From contig CP188828.1 in the NCBI GenBank assembly GCA_050110875.1, positions 2,933,975 through 2,997,974 of the forward strand: 64,000 nt of DNA, read 5' to 3'. The notes under the pieces are model-generated. The model had not been told where the DNA came from. It saw only the letters and a program-made list of their open reading frames with translations, and made no database searches. Positions within the stretch are counted from its first letter, which is position 1. Every line of letters begins with the position of its first letter. A program made the position numbers and the translations under genes. Shown piece by piece: positions 52,241-60,912 of the stretch. This stretch comes from Methyloligella sp050110875 (GTDB lineage Bacteria > Pseudomonadota > Alphaproteobacteria > Rhizobiales > Methyloligellaceae).

Positions 52241-53251
52241 ATGACGCCGACCCCGCCGGAACCGGCCTTGCATGGCGGCGATCTCGATGCGGCGCGCCGG
52301 CGCTTTCCCAATGCCCCCGAGCCGTGGATCGATCTTTCCACCGGCATCAACCCGCACCCATATCCGGTCCCGGCGCTCGATACGGCGCTCTGGGCCCGTC
52401 TGCCGCAGAGATCCCAGGAGCGCGCACTCACGGAGGCCGCCTGCCGCCGCTATGGCGTGCCGTGTCCCGACATGCTCGTCGCCGCCCCCGGGACCCAGAC
52501 GCTCATCCAGCGCATTCCCCGTCTTCTACCCCCCGGGCCGGTGGCGGTGCTCAGCCCGACCTATAGCGAGCATGCTCGGGCCTGGCGCCGCGAAGGCCAT
52601 GCTGTCCGCGAGATCGCCGATCTCGACGAGATGGGGGACGCCAAGGCGCTGATCGTCGTGAACCCCAACAATCCCACTGGCCGGGTCGTCCCGGTCGCCG
52701 TGCTGCGCAGATTGGCGGCCGAGCTGGAATCGCGGGGCGGTCTTCTGGTGGTTGACGAGGCGTTCGCCGACGTCGTGGAAGAGCCGATCAGCCTCATTCC
52801 GGAGCTTCCGCCATCGGCCGTCGCGCTCCGCTCCTTCGGCAAGATGTATGGCTTGCCGGGCCTGCGTCTCGGCTTCGCCGTCGCCGATCCGAAGATCGCT
52901 GCCCAGCTCCGCGACGATCTCGGTCCCTGGGCCGTGCCCGTCCCGGCGCTCGCCGTCGGTGCTGCGGCCCTGGGCGACGATGCCTGGCTCGCGGAAATGC
53001 GCACGGTTCTGCAAGAGAGCGGCGCACGCATGGAGTCCCTGTTCTTCGCGCATGATTGCGAAATCGTCGGCGGCACACCCTTATTTCGCCTGATCGCCCA
53101 TGACGATGCGGGAAATCTTGCCCTGGCGCTCGGTGCGGCGGGTCTCTATGTGAGGCAATTCCCGGAGCGTCCCGCCTGGTTGCGCTTCGGCCTGCCTGGC
53201 GACGAATCCGCCTGGCAGCGTCTGGAAAGCGCGCTCGAGGTCCGCAGATGA
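52241..53251 (+). CDS. cobD: Threonine-phosphate decarboxylase CobD (CobC in Paracoccus/Pseudomonas naming)
   Basis: A 336-residue class-I PLP enzyme that makes the aminopropanol phosphate arm of cobalamin. PLP features: substrate-site WIDLSTGINPHPYP, VVNPNNPTGR, LLVVDEAFADV, and the lysine in RSFGKMYGLPGLRLG. The ATG at 52241 has a perfect AGGAGG ribosome site; an upstream start at 52166 would overlap cbiB on the other strand. Confidence 0.93.
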   Translation: MTPTPPEPALHGGDLDAARRRFPNAPEPWIDLSTGINPHPYPVPALDTALWARLPQRSQERALTEAACRRYGVPCPDMLVAAPGTQTLIQRIPRLLPPGPVAVLSPTYSEHARAWRREGHAVREIADLDEMGDAKALIVVNPNNPTGRVVPVAVLRRLAAELESRGGLLVVDEAFADVVEEPISLIPELPPSAVALRSFGKMYGLPGLRLGFAVADPKIAAQLRDDLGPWAVPVPALAVGAAALGDDAWLAEMRTVLQESGARMESLFFAHDCEIVGGTPLFRLIAHDDAGNLALALGAAGLYVRQFPERPAWLRFGLPGDESAWQRLESALEVRR

Positions 53252-53292
53252 GGACCCGTTACAGCCGCCGAGAGATCGTGTAGGGAGCCAAC

Positions 53293-54183
53293 ATGAGTAT
53301 CGCCACGGAAGCCCCCCGCCTATCGCCCTGCATTGGCGTCTGTAAGCTCGACGAACGCACCGGCCTCTGCCTGGGGTGCGGCCGCACGGGTGACGAGATC
53401 GGTGCTTGGGGCGGTCTCGATCCGGCAAGCCAGGACGCTATCTGGGCGGAGTTGCCCGCGCGTCTTCAGTCCCTGTCCGTCAGGCTCAGGCTCTTGCCGC
53501 TCACAGGCGAGGACTTCGCCCGTTGGGTCGCCGACACGATCGCACAAGGCCGCGGCACCTGGGTCGCCGGCGTACCGGGGGGCGTCGCGGAATTTCCCTG
53601 TCACGATCGCGATGTCGAAGTCGGCATGGCGGACGAGACGGTTACCGCCGTCATGCCGAAGGCGCGCTTTCGTCTGCGCATCCACGAGAAGCTGCGCGCC
53701 TTCGCCTTCGATGGTGACGGGCCCGTGGTGCTCGGTCTTCCCAAACGCCGCGCCGTCTTGCCCCTCGCCGAGCGCTTCACAGCCCTGGGCAAGGACGAAG
53801 ACGCCATCGCGCCGGAAAATCGCGCAGAAGAGCTGTTCGATTTCGGCATCGGCCGGCCGGCCCACCGCTTCTGCATCCGCACCGGCGATGCGTCCTTCGC
53901 CGAAAAGCTCAAGGCGCAGGATGGGCGGTCTTGGGCCGATGTGATGGCGAAGCTCGGCGCGGAGCTCGTCGAGAAGAGCCCGCCCCGCGTGGTCGAATCC
54001 GCCCTGGCAAGGATCGAAGTGTCTTCGGAGATTCCGCCGCCGGGCGGCCAATCTCCCGCCGGGCCGCACACCCATTTCCTGCCCCGCTTCCTGGCGTCAG
54101 GGGAGGACGCGCCCGAGGCTCTCAAGATCCCGGAATACGCCTCTCCGATCGCGATCTTCTATCCCGGCGACCCGCCGGCCTAG
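53293..54183 (+). CDS. DUF1289 domain fused to an unassigned C-terminal domain, in the cob cluster
   Basis: A 296-residue protein. Residues about 10-45 are a DUF1289 motif with the cysteines SPCIGVC and CLGCGRT, a short zinc- or iron-sulfur-type knuckle. The rest (about 60-296) is an unrecognised region with HDRDVEVGMADETV and FDFGIGRPAHRFCIRTGD. There is no signal peptide or membrane helix. It follows cobD by 41 bp and converges with cobS, so co-expression with cobalamin genes is likely. Its function is unknown. Confidence 0.75.
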   Translation: MSIATEAPRLSPCIGVCKLDERTGLCLGCGRTGDEIGAWGGLDPASQDAIWAELPARLQSLSVRLRLLPLTGEDFARWVADTIAQGRGTWVAGVPGGVAEFPCHDRDVEVGMADETVTAVMPKARFRLRIHEKLRAFAFDGDGPVVLGLPKRRAVLPLAERFTALGKDEDAIAPENRAEELFDFGIGRPAHRFCIRTGDASFAEKLKAQDGRSWADVMAKLGAELVEKSPPRVVESALARIEVSSEIPPPGGQSPAGPHTHFLPRFLASGEDAPEALKIPEYASPIAIFYPGDPPA

Positions 54184-54199
54184 GCTTTCTTTAAGCGCT

Positions 54200-54961
54200 T
54201 CATGCCGCCGCTGCGACGAGAGCGAGCAACAGCAGGCTCTCGCTCACCTCCACGCTCGCGCCCAGGCAATCGCCGGTGATCCCGCCCAGCTTGTAGCGCC
54301 AATAGAGGGAGATCGCCGCCACGATCGGAAGCGCGGCGAGGAGGGGCGGCGCGAGCCACAGGCTCAAGCCCGTGAGAATCGCGCCTTCCACCGCCACCAC
54401 CGGCCATCGGATCGACCAGGAGAAACGCTCCCCCGAACCGCTGGCGAGCGGCGGCACGGTCAGGCTCCAGGCCAGCGTTCCCCATCGCGCCCAGGCCGGC
54501 ACCAGGATGAGGGCGGGAAGAAACAAAGGTTCGGCAAGTGCGGCGAGCAGCACCAGCTTGGCCATCATCTGCAGCACGATGGCGATCACCCCGAACGCGC
54601 CGATATGGGGATCCCGCAGCACCTCCAGAAAACGCTCCGGGGAGCGGTGGGCGGCGCCCATCCCGTCCGCCACGTCCCCCAGCCCGTCGAGATGGAGCGC
54701 GCCGGTGATCCAGACCCAAAGCACGAGCCCCAGCAATCCGCCGAGCCAGGGCGAGACCTGCCCGCCGAGCCATACGGCAAGCGCGAGAAAGCCGCCGATC
54801 ACGATCCCGATGAAGGGAAACCAGACCGCCGAGCGGGAAAGGTCTTCCTGCCTGAAATCCTTGATGGGCGGTGTCGGGATACGGGTCAGGAACTGGCAGG
54901 CATGGCAGAAGCCGAGCCAGCCGTCTTGCCATATCGTCTGACCTGTCGGCCGGCCCGTCAT
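54200..54961 (-). CDS. cobS: Adenosylcobinamide-GDP ribazoletransferase CobS (CobV)
   Basis: A 253-residue inner-membrane enzyme joining adenosylcobinamide-GDP and alpha-ribazole in the last step of cobalamin assembly. Around six membrane helices; the conserved acidic loop is TGALHLDGLGDVADGMG with RFLEVLRDPHIGAFGV following. The start at 54961 (MTGRPTG) lies 13 bp after the phosphatase stop on the same strand. Confidence 0.94.
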   Translation of the reverse strand: MTGRPTGQTIWQDGWLGFCHACQFLTRIPTPPIKDFRQEDLSRSAVWFPFIGIVIGGFLALAVWLGGQVSPWLGGLLGLVLWVWITGALHLDGLGDVADGMGAAHRSPERFLEVLRDPHIGAFGVIAIVLQMMAKLVLLAALAEPLFLPALILVPAWARWGTLAWSLTVPPLASGSGERFSWSIRWPVVAVEGAILTGLSLWLAPPLLAALPIVAAISLYWRYKLGGITGDCLGASVEVSESLLLLALVAAAA

Positions 54962-54974
54962 ATCGTCCCGACTG

Positions 54975-55583
54975 TCATGGCTGCACGATCTCGATGACCT
55001 CGCCCCACATCTCGCCGTCCGGCGCACGGCCGAAGCGCAAGGTCACCCGTGTGCCATAGGCGATGCGGAGCGTCCAGAGATGGGCGAAGGGCAGGTTGCA
55101 GCAAATCGCCAGCGCCGTCCGGATCGGCCCGCCATGGGTCACGACCAGCGCAGAAGTTCTGTCGTCGGCCTTATCTTGCTCCGCGAGCAATCGCGCCAGG
55201 GCGCGGGCGACCCGGCCGCGCAGGACGGTCCAGCCTTCCCCGCCCGGTGGCGGCGTGGCGTCTTCGCTTCCATAGAAGGTATCGAGTTGTGCAGCCGAGG
55301 CCGGATCGGTGCGGAGCGCTTCGAGCGGCCGTCCGTCCCATTCGCCGAAATCGAGCTCGGCCCAATCGGGGTCGATACGCAGCGGCAGGTCGCGATTCTC
55401 GGCCAGCCTTTCCGCCGCCTCCCGTGCGCGCCGCAGCGGTGAGCTCACGATCCTCGGCCAGTCCCGGTCATCGGTCTGGCGGGCGAATTGCGCCCAGCCG
55501 TCCTCCGACAGCGGATGGTCCGTCCGCCCGAGCAGCAGTCCCGGCGGCTCCGTCGCGCCGTGGCGGATTAGGTCGATCAGCAT
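54975..55583 (-). CDS. Alpha-ribazole phosphatase, histidine phosphatase family
   Basis: A 202-residue phosphoglycerate-mutase-like phosphatase with the catalytic motif LIRHGATEP (about 5-13), SSPLRRAREAAE, and the second histidine in LVVTHGGPIRTAL. Located between cobT and cobS, it most likely removes the phosphate of alpha-ribazole 5'-phosphate made by CobT. Its start overlaps the cobT stop by seven bases. Confidence 0.88.
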   Translation of the reverse strand: MLIDLIRHGATEPPGLLLGRTDHPLSEDGWAQFARQTDDRDWPRIVSSPLRRAREAAERLAENRDLPLRIDPDWAELDFGEWDGRPLEALRTDPASAAQLDTFYGSEDATPPPGGEGWTVLRGRVARALARLLAEQDKADDRTSALVVTHGGPIRTALAICCNLPFAHLWTLRIAYGTRVTLRFGRAPDGEMWGEVIEIVQP

Positions 55584-56635
55584 GGGCCCGAGACGCTCGC
55601 CTCCTCGAAGGTCGCCATCTCGCCATGCAGCGCGCAAGCGAGCCGCAGCAACGGCACGGCCACCGCCGCGCCGGAGCCTTCCCCGAGCCGCAGGCGAAGA
55701 TCGAGCAGGGGCTCGGCATCGAGCGCTTGAAGCACGATCTGATGACCGCGCTCGTAGGAACGGTGTGAGAAGATCAGCCAGTCCCGGCAGGACGGATTGA
55801 TCCGGACGGCGGCCAGGGCCGCCGCCGAAACGATGAATCCGTCCACCAGCACGGGAATGCGCGCCTGGGCCGCGGCGATCATCGCGCCGGCAAGCGCCGC
55901 GATCTCTAAACCGCCTATCGTTTCAAGCACTTGCAGGGGTGAGATGCCGTCCTTCGTCAGACCGTGCCGGTCCAGCGCATCTGCGATGACCTTGGCTTTC
56001 CGGTTGATCCCCTCGTCGTCGAGACCGGCCCCGGCGCCGACGATCTCCATCGGCGCCATACCGAGCAGCGCCGCGGCGATCGCCGCGGCCGAGCTCGTGT
56101 TGCCGATGCCCATCTCGCCGAGCACCAGAATGTCCGGCGTCGCCTCCGCCGCCCGCGCCACGGCCCGCCGCCCCGTCTCCAAGGCGAAAGCAAGCTCTTC
56201 CGTCAGCAGGGCCGCCTCCACCGAGAAGTCCCGCGTGCCATGGCGTGGCTTGTCCGTGACGACACCGTCGAGCGCGGCTTCGGCCAGCGAGCCGGCATCG
56301 ATCACTTCCAGCGAAGCCCCCAGCTGCCGTGCCAGCACCGAGATGGCGGCGCCCCCTTGGGTGAAGTTTTGCATCATCTGTGCCGTCACCTCGGACGGGT
56401 AGGGCGAGACCCCTTGCGCCGTCACCCCGTGATCGCCGGCGAACAGCACGATGCTGACCTTGTCCGCCTTCGGCCGGTCCGTGTCCTGCAGCCCGGCCAG
56501 CGTGATCGCCAGCCGCTCCAGCACGCCCAGCGAGCCCGGCGGCTTGGTGAGCGCGGCCTGCCGGTCCGCGGCTTGCCGTTCTCTCGTCTCCGATGGGCGC
56601 GGGCAGGGCTCGCAAAGCCATTCGCTGTCTGACAC
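55577..56635 (-). CDS. cobT: Nicotinate-nucleotide:dimethylbenzimidazole phosphoribosyltransferase CobT
   Basis: A 352-residue enzyme that activates dimethylbenzimidazole as alpha-ribazole phosphate. Family blocks: TKPPGSLGVLERLA, VLFAGDHGVTAQGVSPYP, LGEMGIGNTSSAAA and VLVDGFIVSAAA. The start is a GTG at 56635 with AAGGA upstream; ORF extensions beyond this do not align with the family. Upstream, 56636-56801 has no gene or riboswitch that I could see. Confidence 0.94.
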   Translation of the reverse strand: MSDSEWLCEPCPRPSETRERQAADRQAALTKPPGSLGVLERLAITLAGLQDTDRPKADKVSIVLFAGDHGVTAQGVSPYPSEVTAQMMQNFTQGGAAISVLARQLGASLEVIDAGSLAEAALDGVVTDKPRHGTRDFSVEAALLTEELAFALETGRRAVARAAEATPDILVLGEMGIGNTSSAAAIAAALLGMAPMEIVGAGAGLDDEGINRKAKVIADALDRHGLTKDGISPLQVLETIGGLEIAALAGAMIAAAQARIPVLVDGFIVSAAALAAVRINPSCRDWLIFSHRSYERGHQIVLQALDAEPLLDLRLRLGEGSGAAVAVPLLRLACALHGEMATFEEASVSGPC

Positions 56636-56801
56636 GGGGATCGTCCTTCCAATGACGGGGGTGAGGCTGGAATGGATGACAGGCGCAGGGGCCCCGTCAA
56701 GCGGGCCATCTGCCCCGCCGGCAGATTGAATGCGCGCCCGGCACTCTCTAAGACATCCCAAACGGCTCGCCCCGCAAGCACTGCAAGACATAGGAGAGAG
56801 C

Positions 56802-57578
56802 GTGAAGAAGCTCTTCGTCATCGGGATCGGCACCGGCAACCCGGACCACATGACGGTCCAGGCCATCACCGCCCTGAAACAGGCGGATATCGTGTTCGTT
56901 CTCGATAAAGGGACCGAGAAGTCCGACCTGACCGATCTCAGGAAAGACATCTGCGCCCGATTCGCCGGTGGCGAAGCGCCCCGCTGGGTCGAGGCCGAAA
57001 GCCCCAAGCGCGATGCGGTCGTGCCCTACAAGGAAGGGGTCGGCGATTGGCATGCGGCGAAGGCGTCCGCCTTCGCCCGTCTCATCCGCGACGAGATGGG
57101 AGAAGGCGAGAGTGCTGCGATTCTCGTCTGGGGCGATCCTTCCCTCTACGACAGCACCTTGCGAATCCTCGACCGGGTCGGGCGCGACGAGGGGCTTGCC
57201 TTCGAACATGAGGTGATCCCCGGCATCAGCAGCCTTCACGCCCTGGCTGCCGCCCATAAGATACCCCTCAACGAGATCGGCGAGCCGGTGCTCGTCACCA
57301 CGGGGCGGAAGCTCGCCGAGCGTTTTCCGGATGTCGAAACCGTCGTCGTGATGCTCGATGGCGGCACCGGTCTCGATGCGATCGAAGACCGCGACCTCGA
57401 CATCTGGTGGGGCGCCTATCTCGGCAGCGCCGACGAGGTGCTGATCGCCGGCCCTGTGGCGGAGGTTCTCGGCGAGATCAAGCGCATCCGCGCCGACCGG
57501 CGCGAGAAAAAGGGCTGGATCATGGATATCTATCTGCTCCGGCCGAGGAAGCGATCACCGAGGAGGCGATTGTCATGA
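56802..57578 (+). CDS. cobF: Precorrin-6A synthase (deacetylating) CobF
   Basis: A 258-residue SAM-dependent methyltransferase that methylates C1 of precorrin-5 with loss of acetate in the aerobic pathway. Motifs: FVIGIGTGNPDHMTVQA, ADIVFVLDKG, LVWGDPSLYDSTLRIL and VIPGISSLHALAA. A GTG at 56802 follows AGGAGAG. The gene is separated from the other methyltransferase genes of the pathway. Its stop overlaps the flavin reductase start by four bases. Confidence 0.94.
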   Translation: MKKLFVIGIGTGNPDHMTVQAITALKQADIVFVLDKGTEKSDLTDLRKDICARFAGGEAPRWVEAESPKRDAVVPYKEGVGDWHAAKASAFARLIRDEMGEGESAAILVWGDPSLYDSTLRILDRVGRDEGLAFEHEVIPGISSLHALAAAHKIPLNEIGEPVLVTTGRKLAERFPDVETVVVMLDGGTGLDAIEDRDLDIWWGAYLGSADEVLIAGPVAEVLGEIKRIRADRREKKGWIMDIYLLRPRKRSPRRRLS

Positions 57579-58075
57579 GCGATTCCATTTCGGATCTCTT
57601 CCGGCGCTTGACCCAGGGCGTCTATCTGATCGGCGTGGCCAATGGCGAGAAACGCAACGCCTTTACCGCGGCCTGGGTGATGCAGGTCTCCTTCGACCCC
57701 ATGCTGCTGGCCCTGAGCATCAACCCCGGCCATGCGTCCTTCGCCTTGCTGGAGGAGGGCGGCGCCTTCAGCGTCAACGTGTTGAAGCAGGATCAGCTCC
57801 ATCTCGCCGAGCATTACGGCAAGCCCGGCGATGCCGGCGCGCTCGCCGAACCGGAATGGGGCACGGGCCAATACGGTCTGCCGCTGCGCAACGACGCGCT
57901 CGCCTGGTTCGAATGCAAGGCGAAAGACATGGCGCCGGCCGGGGACCACGTTCTGGTCACGGGCCAAGTCGTCGGCGGCAAGCTTTTGGACCCGAAAGCC
58001 GTGCCGCTCACCTATGGCGACACGGGAAGCCTGGATGGCGCGGCGGCGCTGTTCCCGAAAAGCTTCGACACGTAG
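57575..58075 (+). CDS. Flavin reductase-like protein, candidate corrin reductase CobR
   Basis: A 166-residue FMN-binding split-barrel flavin reductase. The N-terminal pattern FRRLTQGVYLIGVANGEKRNAFTAAWVMQVSF and the later LALSINPGHASF fit the family (shown in part). ATGA overlap with cobF and an AGGAGG ribosome site show tight coupling to a cobalamin gene. The aerobic pathway needs a cob(II)yrinic acid a,c-diamide reductase (CobR), and this is the only candidate in the window. The assignment is inferred from fold and context. Confidence 0.75.
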   Translation: MSDSISDLFRRLTQGVYLIGVANGEKRNAFTAAWVMQVSFDPMLLALSINPGHASFALLEEGGAFSVNVLKQDQLHLAEHYGKPGDAGALAEPEWGTGQYGLPLRNDALAWFECKAKDMAPAGDHVLVTGQVVGGKLLDPKAVPLTYGDTGSLDGAAALFPKSFDT

Positions 58076-58151
58076 ACAACGAGCCTGGACAAGCGAGCCT
58101 GGACAAGCGGGACGACGAGCGTCCGTTCATCCCGTTCGCCGAACAAGAGCT

Positions 58152-59039
58152 TTAAATCCGGCGCTCCTCGGGCAAGGACCCCACCAGGTTGGCCGCAAAC
58201 AGCGAGACGGGCGACGATTCGGGCAGCGAAGCCGGCACGACGACCTGCAGCTCCTTGGCGAGTTCCAGCCCCTCCAGCCGCAGCGCGACAAGGCTCCCGC
58301 GCGCCACGTCTTCCGCCACCGCGCTCGCCGAGACCAACGATACGCCTAGCCCCGCCTTCACGGCCTGCTTGACGGCCTCGGTGCTGCCGAGCGTGTTGCC
58401 GATGGTGATTCCGTCGGCGAGTTTTCGCAGCCGGCGGCGCAGCAATGTGCCGGTGCCCGACCCGCGCTCGCCGCCGAGCAGGGGAACGCTTTTGAGCGCT
58501 TCGGCCGTCAGCGCTTCCAAAGCCGCCCACGGATGATCCGGCGGCACGATGACGACAAGCTCTTCCCGCCGCCACGCAAGTGCCGTGAAGCCCGGCCGGT
58601 CGTCCCACCATTCCATCGCGGCAAGGTCGAGCTCGCCGGCGGTGAGCCTGTCGGCGATTTCCGGATTGGAGGCGATCGTCAAGTCGACCTCGCCGAGCTC
58701 CGGCTCGGTCTCGCGAATGCCTCGGAGATAGCGCGGAAGGAGATAGATGCCGATATTGCCGCTCGCGCCGAGAGCCAATCGCGTGCCTTGCAAACGCGCC
58801 TTCGCCGTCTCCGCGGTGGCGATCAGGCGGCGTGCGTAATGGGCGAAGATTTCGCCCCGTCGCGTCGCCACGCATCCGCTGCGACGGCGCTCGATCAGCG
58901 TATGCCCGAGCGAATCTTCAAGCTGCTTCACGTGCTGGCTGACCGTGGGCTGGCCGATATCGAGGCGCCGCGCCGCCTCGTGGAAGCTGCCGCCGTCCAG
59001 CACCGTCAGAAACGCATTGACGTGAACCAGGTTCAGCAT
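58152..59039 (-). CDS. ptxE: LysR-family regulator, PtxE-like
   Basis: A 295-residue LysR-type regulator. The N-terminal helix-turn-helix (about 1-60) has FHEAARRLDIGQPTVSQHVKQLE; a substrate-binding domain follows. It is the last gene of a ptxABCDE-type operon and overlaps the ptxD stop by seven bases. In Pseudomonas stutzeri the equivalent ptxE lies in the same place. Confidence 0.85.
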   Translation of the reverse strand: MLNLVHVNAFLTVLDGGSFHEAARRLDIGQPTVSQHVKQLEDSLGHTLIERRRSGCVATRRGEIFAHYARRLIATAETAKARLQGTRLALGASGNIGIYLLPRYLRGIRETEPELGEVDLTIASNPEIADRLTAGELDLAAMEWWDDRPGFTALAWRREELVVIVPPDHPWAALEALTAEALKSVPLLGGERGSGTGTLLRRRLRKLADGITIGNTLGSTEAVKQAVKAGLGVSLVSASAVAEDVARGSLVALRLEGLELAKELQVVVPASLPESSPVSLFAANLVGSLPEERRI

Positions 59040-60046
59040 GGCTCGGCCTGCTCCGAAACCTGGTTGAGATCGTTGACCGCGCCTCTCGGCGGGCGCCCTT
59101 CGAGCACGTCCACGATGCTGTTGGCGGCCTCCATCTCGATGGCGAGCCGCACCGAGCCGACGGCCGAGCCGAGATGGGGCGTGAACAGGGTTCGATCCTT
59201 CATGGCCAGCAGGCGAGGCCCGATCTGGCATGGCCGGTCCGCTCGCGCCCAATCCTCCATCTCGTAGACATCGGCGCCATATCCCGCCAGCCGGCCGCTC
59301 TCCAGCGCGTCGGCCACGGCCCGTTCGTCCACCAAGCTGCCCCGGGCGGGATTGATGAGGAACGCGTTCCGCTTCATTCGGGCGAGCGCGCGTCCATCGA
59401 CGATGTGATGGGTGTCCTGGGTCAGGGGAAGCGCGCAGATCACGAAGTCGCTGCCTTCGAGCAAATCTTCGAAGGGAGCGAACGTCGCGCCGACATCGCG
59501 CTCCTGCCCGGGATCGAGGCGCGTCCTGTCCCAATAGCGCAGGCTGACATCGAAGCCTGTCAGGCGCCGCATGATGGCCTTGCCGATCGCACCGATTCCA
59601 AGCATGCCGACCTGGGATCCCGCGAGTCCGCTGCCATAGAGAGCCGGCCGCCATCCCTTGAAGTCGCGTCTGACATGGGCGTCCCCGGCAGCGACGTGAC
59701 GGGCGAGCGCGATCGTGAGGCCGATGGTCAGCTCCGCCGTCGGCACGGTCAGCAGGTCCGGCACGATGGTCATCCAGACGCCGGCCCGCGTGCAGGCCGC
59801 GATATCGAAATTGTCGTAGCCCTTGAGGGCGCAGGCCAGGATCCCGAGCCGCGGCATGGCCCGAAGCTCCGCCGCGCCGATCGCATCCGGCATGAAGACC
59901 ATGAGGGCGTCGGCATCGCGGGCCTTCCGCAAAAGCTCGTCCTTCGGCCATGGCTCGGGGCCGGGATTCGCGACAACCTCGCCATGGGCTTCGAGCTTGT
60001 GCCGGACCGTATCGTGGATCCGGCTGGTCACGACGATCTTCGTCAT
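59033..60046 (-). CDS. ptxD: Phosphite (phosphonate) dehydrogenase PtxD
   Basis: A 337-residue NAD-dependent dehydrogenase that oxidises phosphite to phosphate. The Rossmann motif GIGAIG is at about 150-155. All PtxD catalytic residues are present by position: Lys75 (CALKGYDNFD), Arg235 (NPARGSLVD), Glu264 (EMEDWARADRP) and His291 (FTPHLGSA). The tail PPRGAVNDL resembles known PtxD tails. The ATG at 60046 shares one base with the ptxC stop. The cofactor-site residues Asp173-Arg174 differ from the well-studied Pseudomonas enzyme (see findings). Confidence 0.95.
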   Translation of the reverse strand: MTKIVVTSRIHDTVRHKLEAHGEVVANPGPEPWPKDELLRKARDADALMVFMPDAIGAAELRAMPRLGILACALKGYDNFDIAACTRAGVWMTIVPDLLTVPTAELTIGLTIALARHVAAGDAHVRRDFKGWRPALYGSGLAGSQVGMLGIGAIGKAIMRRLTGFDVSLRYWDRTRLDPGQERDVGATFAPFEDLLEGSDFVICALPLTQDTHHIVDGRALARMKRNAFLINPARGSLVDERAVADALESGRLAGYGADVYEMEDWARADRPCQIGPRLLAMKDRTLFTPHLGSAVGSVRLAIEMEAANSIVDVLEGRPPRGAVNDLNQVSEQAEPC

Positions 60047-60852
60047 CACGCCAGCCTGCGCCGCAGCATCGCGCCGAGACTGTCGACGAGCGACACCATG
60101 ACCAGCACGAGGATCAGCAGCGCGGCCACCTCTTGGTAGTTCATGATTTGCAGCGACGCGATCAGCTCGAATCCGATGCCGCCGGCGCCCACCATGCCGA
60201 GCACCGTCGAGGCGCGGAAATTGTATTCCCAGCGATAGATCGAGACATCGGCCATCTGCGGCGAGACCTGGGGTAGAATGGCGTGCATCACCACTTGCAA
60301 CGGCGATGCCCCGGCGGCTCTGGCTGCTTCCACCGGCGCCGGATCGACATGCTCGATGCTTTCGGCGAAGAACTTGCCGACCATCCCGATGGAGTGGACT
60401 CCGAGCGCCAGAACCCCGGGCAGCGCGCCGAACCCGACCGCGGCCACGAACACGATGCCCATGATGAGCTCGGGGATGGCCCGCAGCATATTGAGCATCG
60501 TACGCGCGATCCGATAGACGACGGGATGGGGCGTCGTGTTGCGCGCGGCGAGAAAACCGAGCGGCAGCGAGAGGGCGACCGCCAGAGCCGTTCCGGCGAT
60601 GCTCATCGCAAGGGTGTCGAGGAGCGGCTTCCACCAATCGCGCCAGGCCGAGAAGTCGGGCGGCAGCATCTCGGTGAACAGCGTCCAGAGCGCCGGCAAA
60701 CCTTCGGAGAGACGCGCGGCGTCCAGCAGGCCCGTGTAATAGGCGCTGGCGATCACGACGACGAAAACGATGGCGCCGCGTCCGGCGGCAACCAACCAAT
60801 CGCGGCGCTGATGCGCCAGAATTTGATCTTCGTTCAGGGTCGAGAGAGACAT
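60046..60852 (-). CDS. ptxC: Phosphite/phosphonate ABC transporter permease PtxC (PhnE-like)
   Basis: A 268-residue inner-membrane permease with about six helices and the BPD-transporter EAA-type loop EAARAAGASPLQVV. The region LPLGFLAARNTTPHP and the RIARTMLNMLRAIPELIMGI block are typical of PhnE. In this operon it forms the phosphite importer with PtxA and PtxB. The ATG at 60852 is chosen; a GTG at 60864 is an alternative. Confidence 0.92.
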   Translation of the reverse strand: MSLSTLNEDQILAHQRRDWLVAAGRGAIVFVVVIASAYYTGLLDAARLSEGLPALWTLFTEMLPPDFSAWRDWWKPLLDTLAMSIAGTALAVALSLPLGFLAARNTTPHPVVYRIARTMLNMLRAIPELIMGIVFVAAVGFGALPGVLALGVHSIGMVGKFFAESIEHVDPAPVEAARAAGASPLQVVMHAILPQVSPQMADVSIYRWEYNFRASTVLGMVGAGGIGFELIASLQIMNYQEVAALLILVLVMVSLVDSLGAMLRRRLA

Positions 60853-60912
60853 CGTTTTGCACTCGACACCGGGAGACCGAGGGCCTCCCGGTGTCTCGCT
60901 CATTGGTTGGCG

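Noticed and set aside
58152..60862. Apparent fusions of ptxE and ptxD to upstream sequence, giving 599- and 609-residue frames
   Set aside because: The upstream parts are open frames within the neighbouring genes. Internal ATGs with operon-typical overlaps give normal protein lengths.
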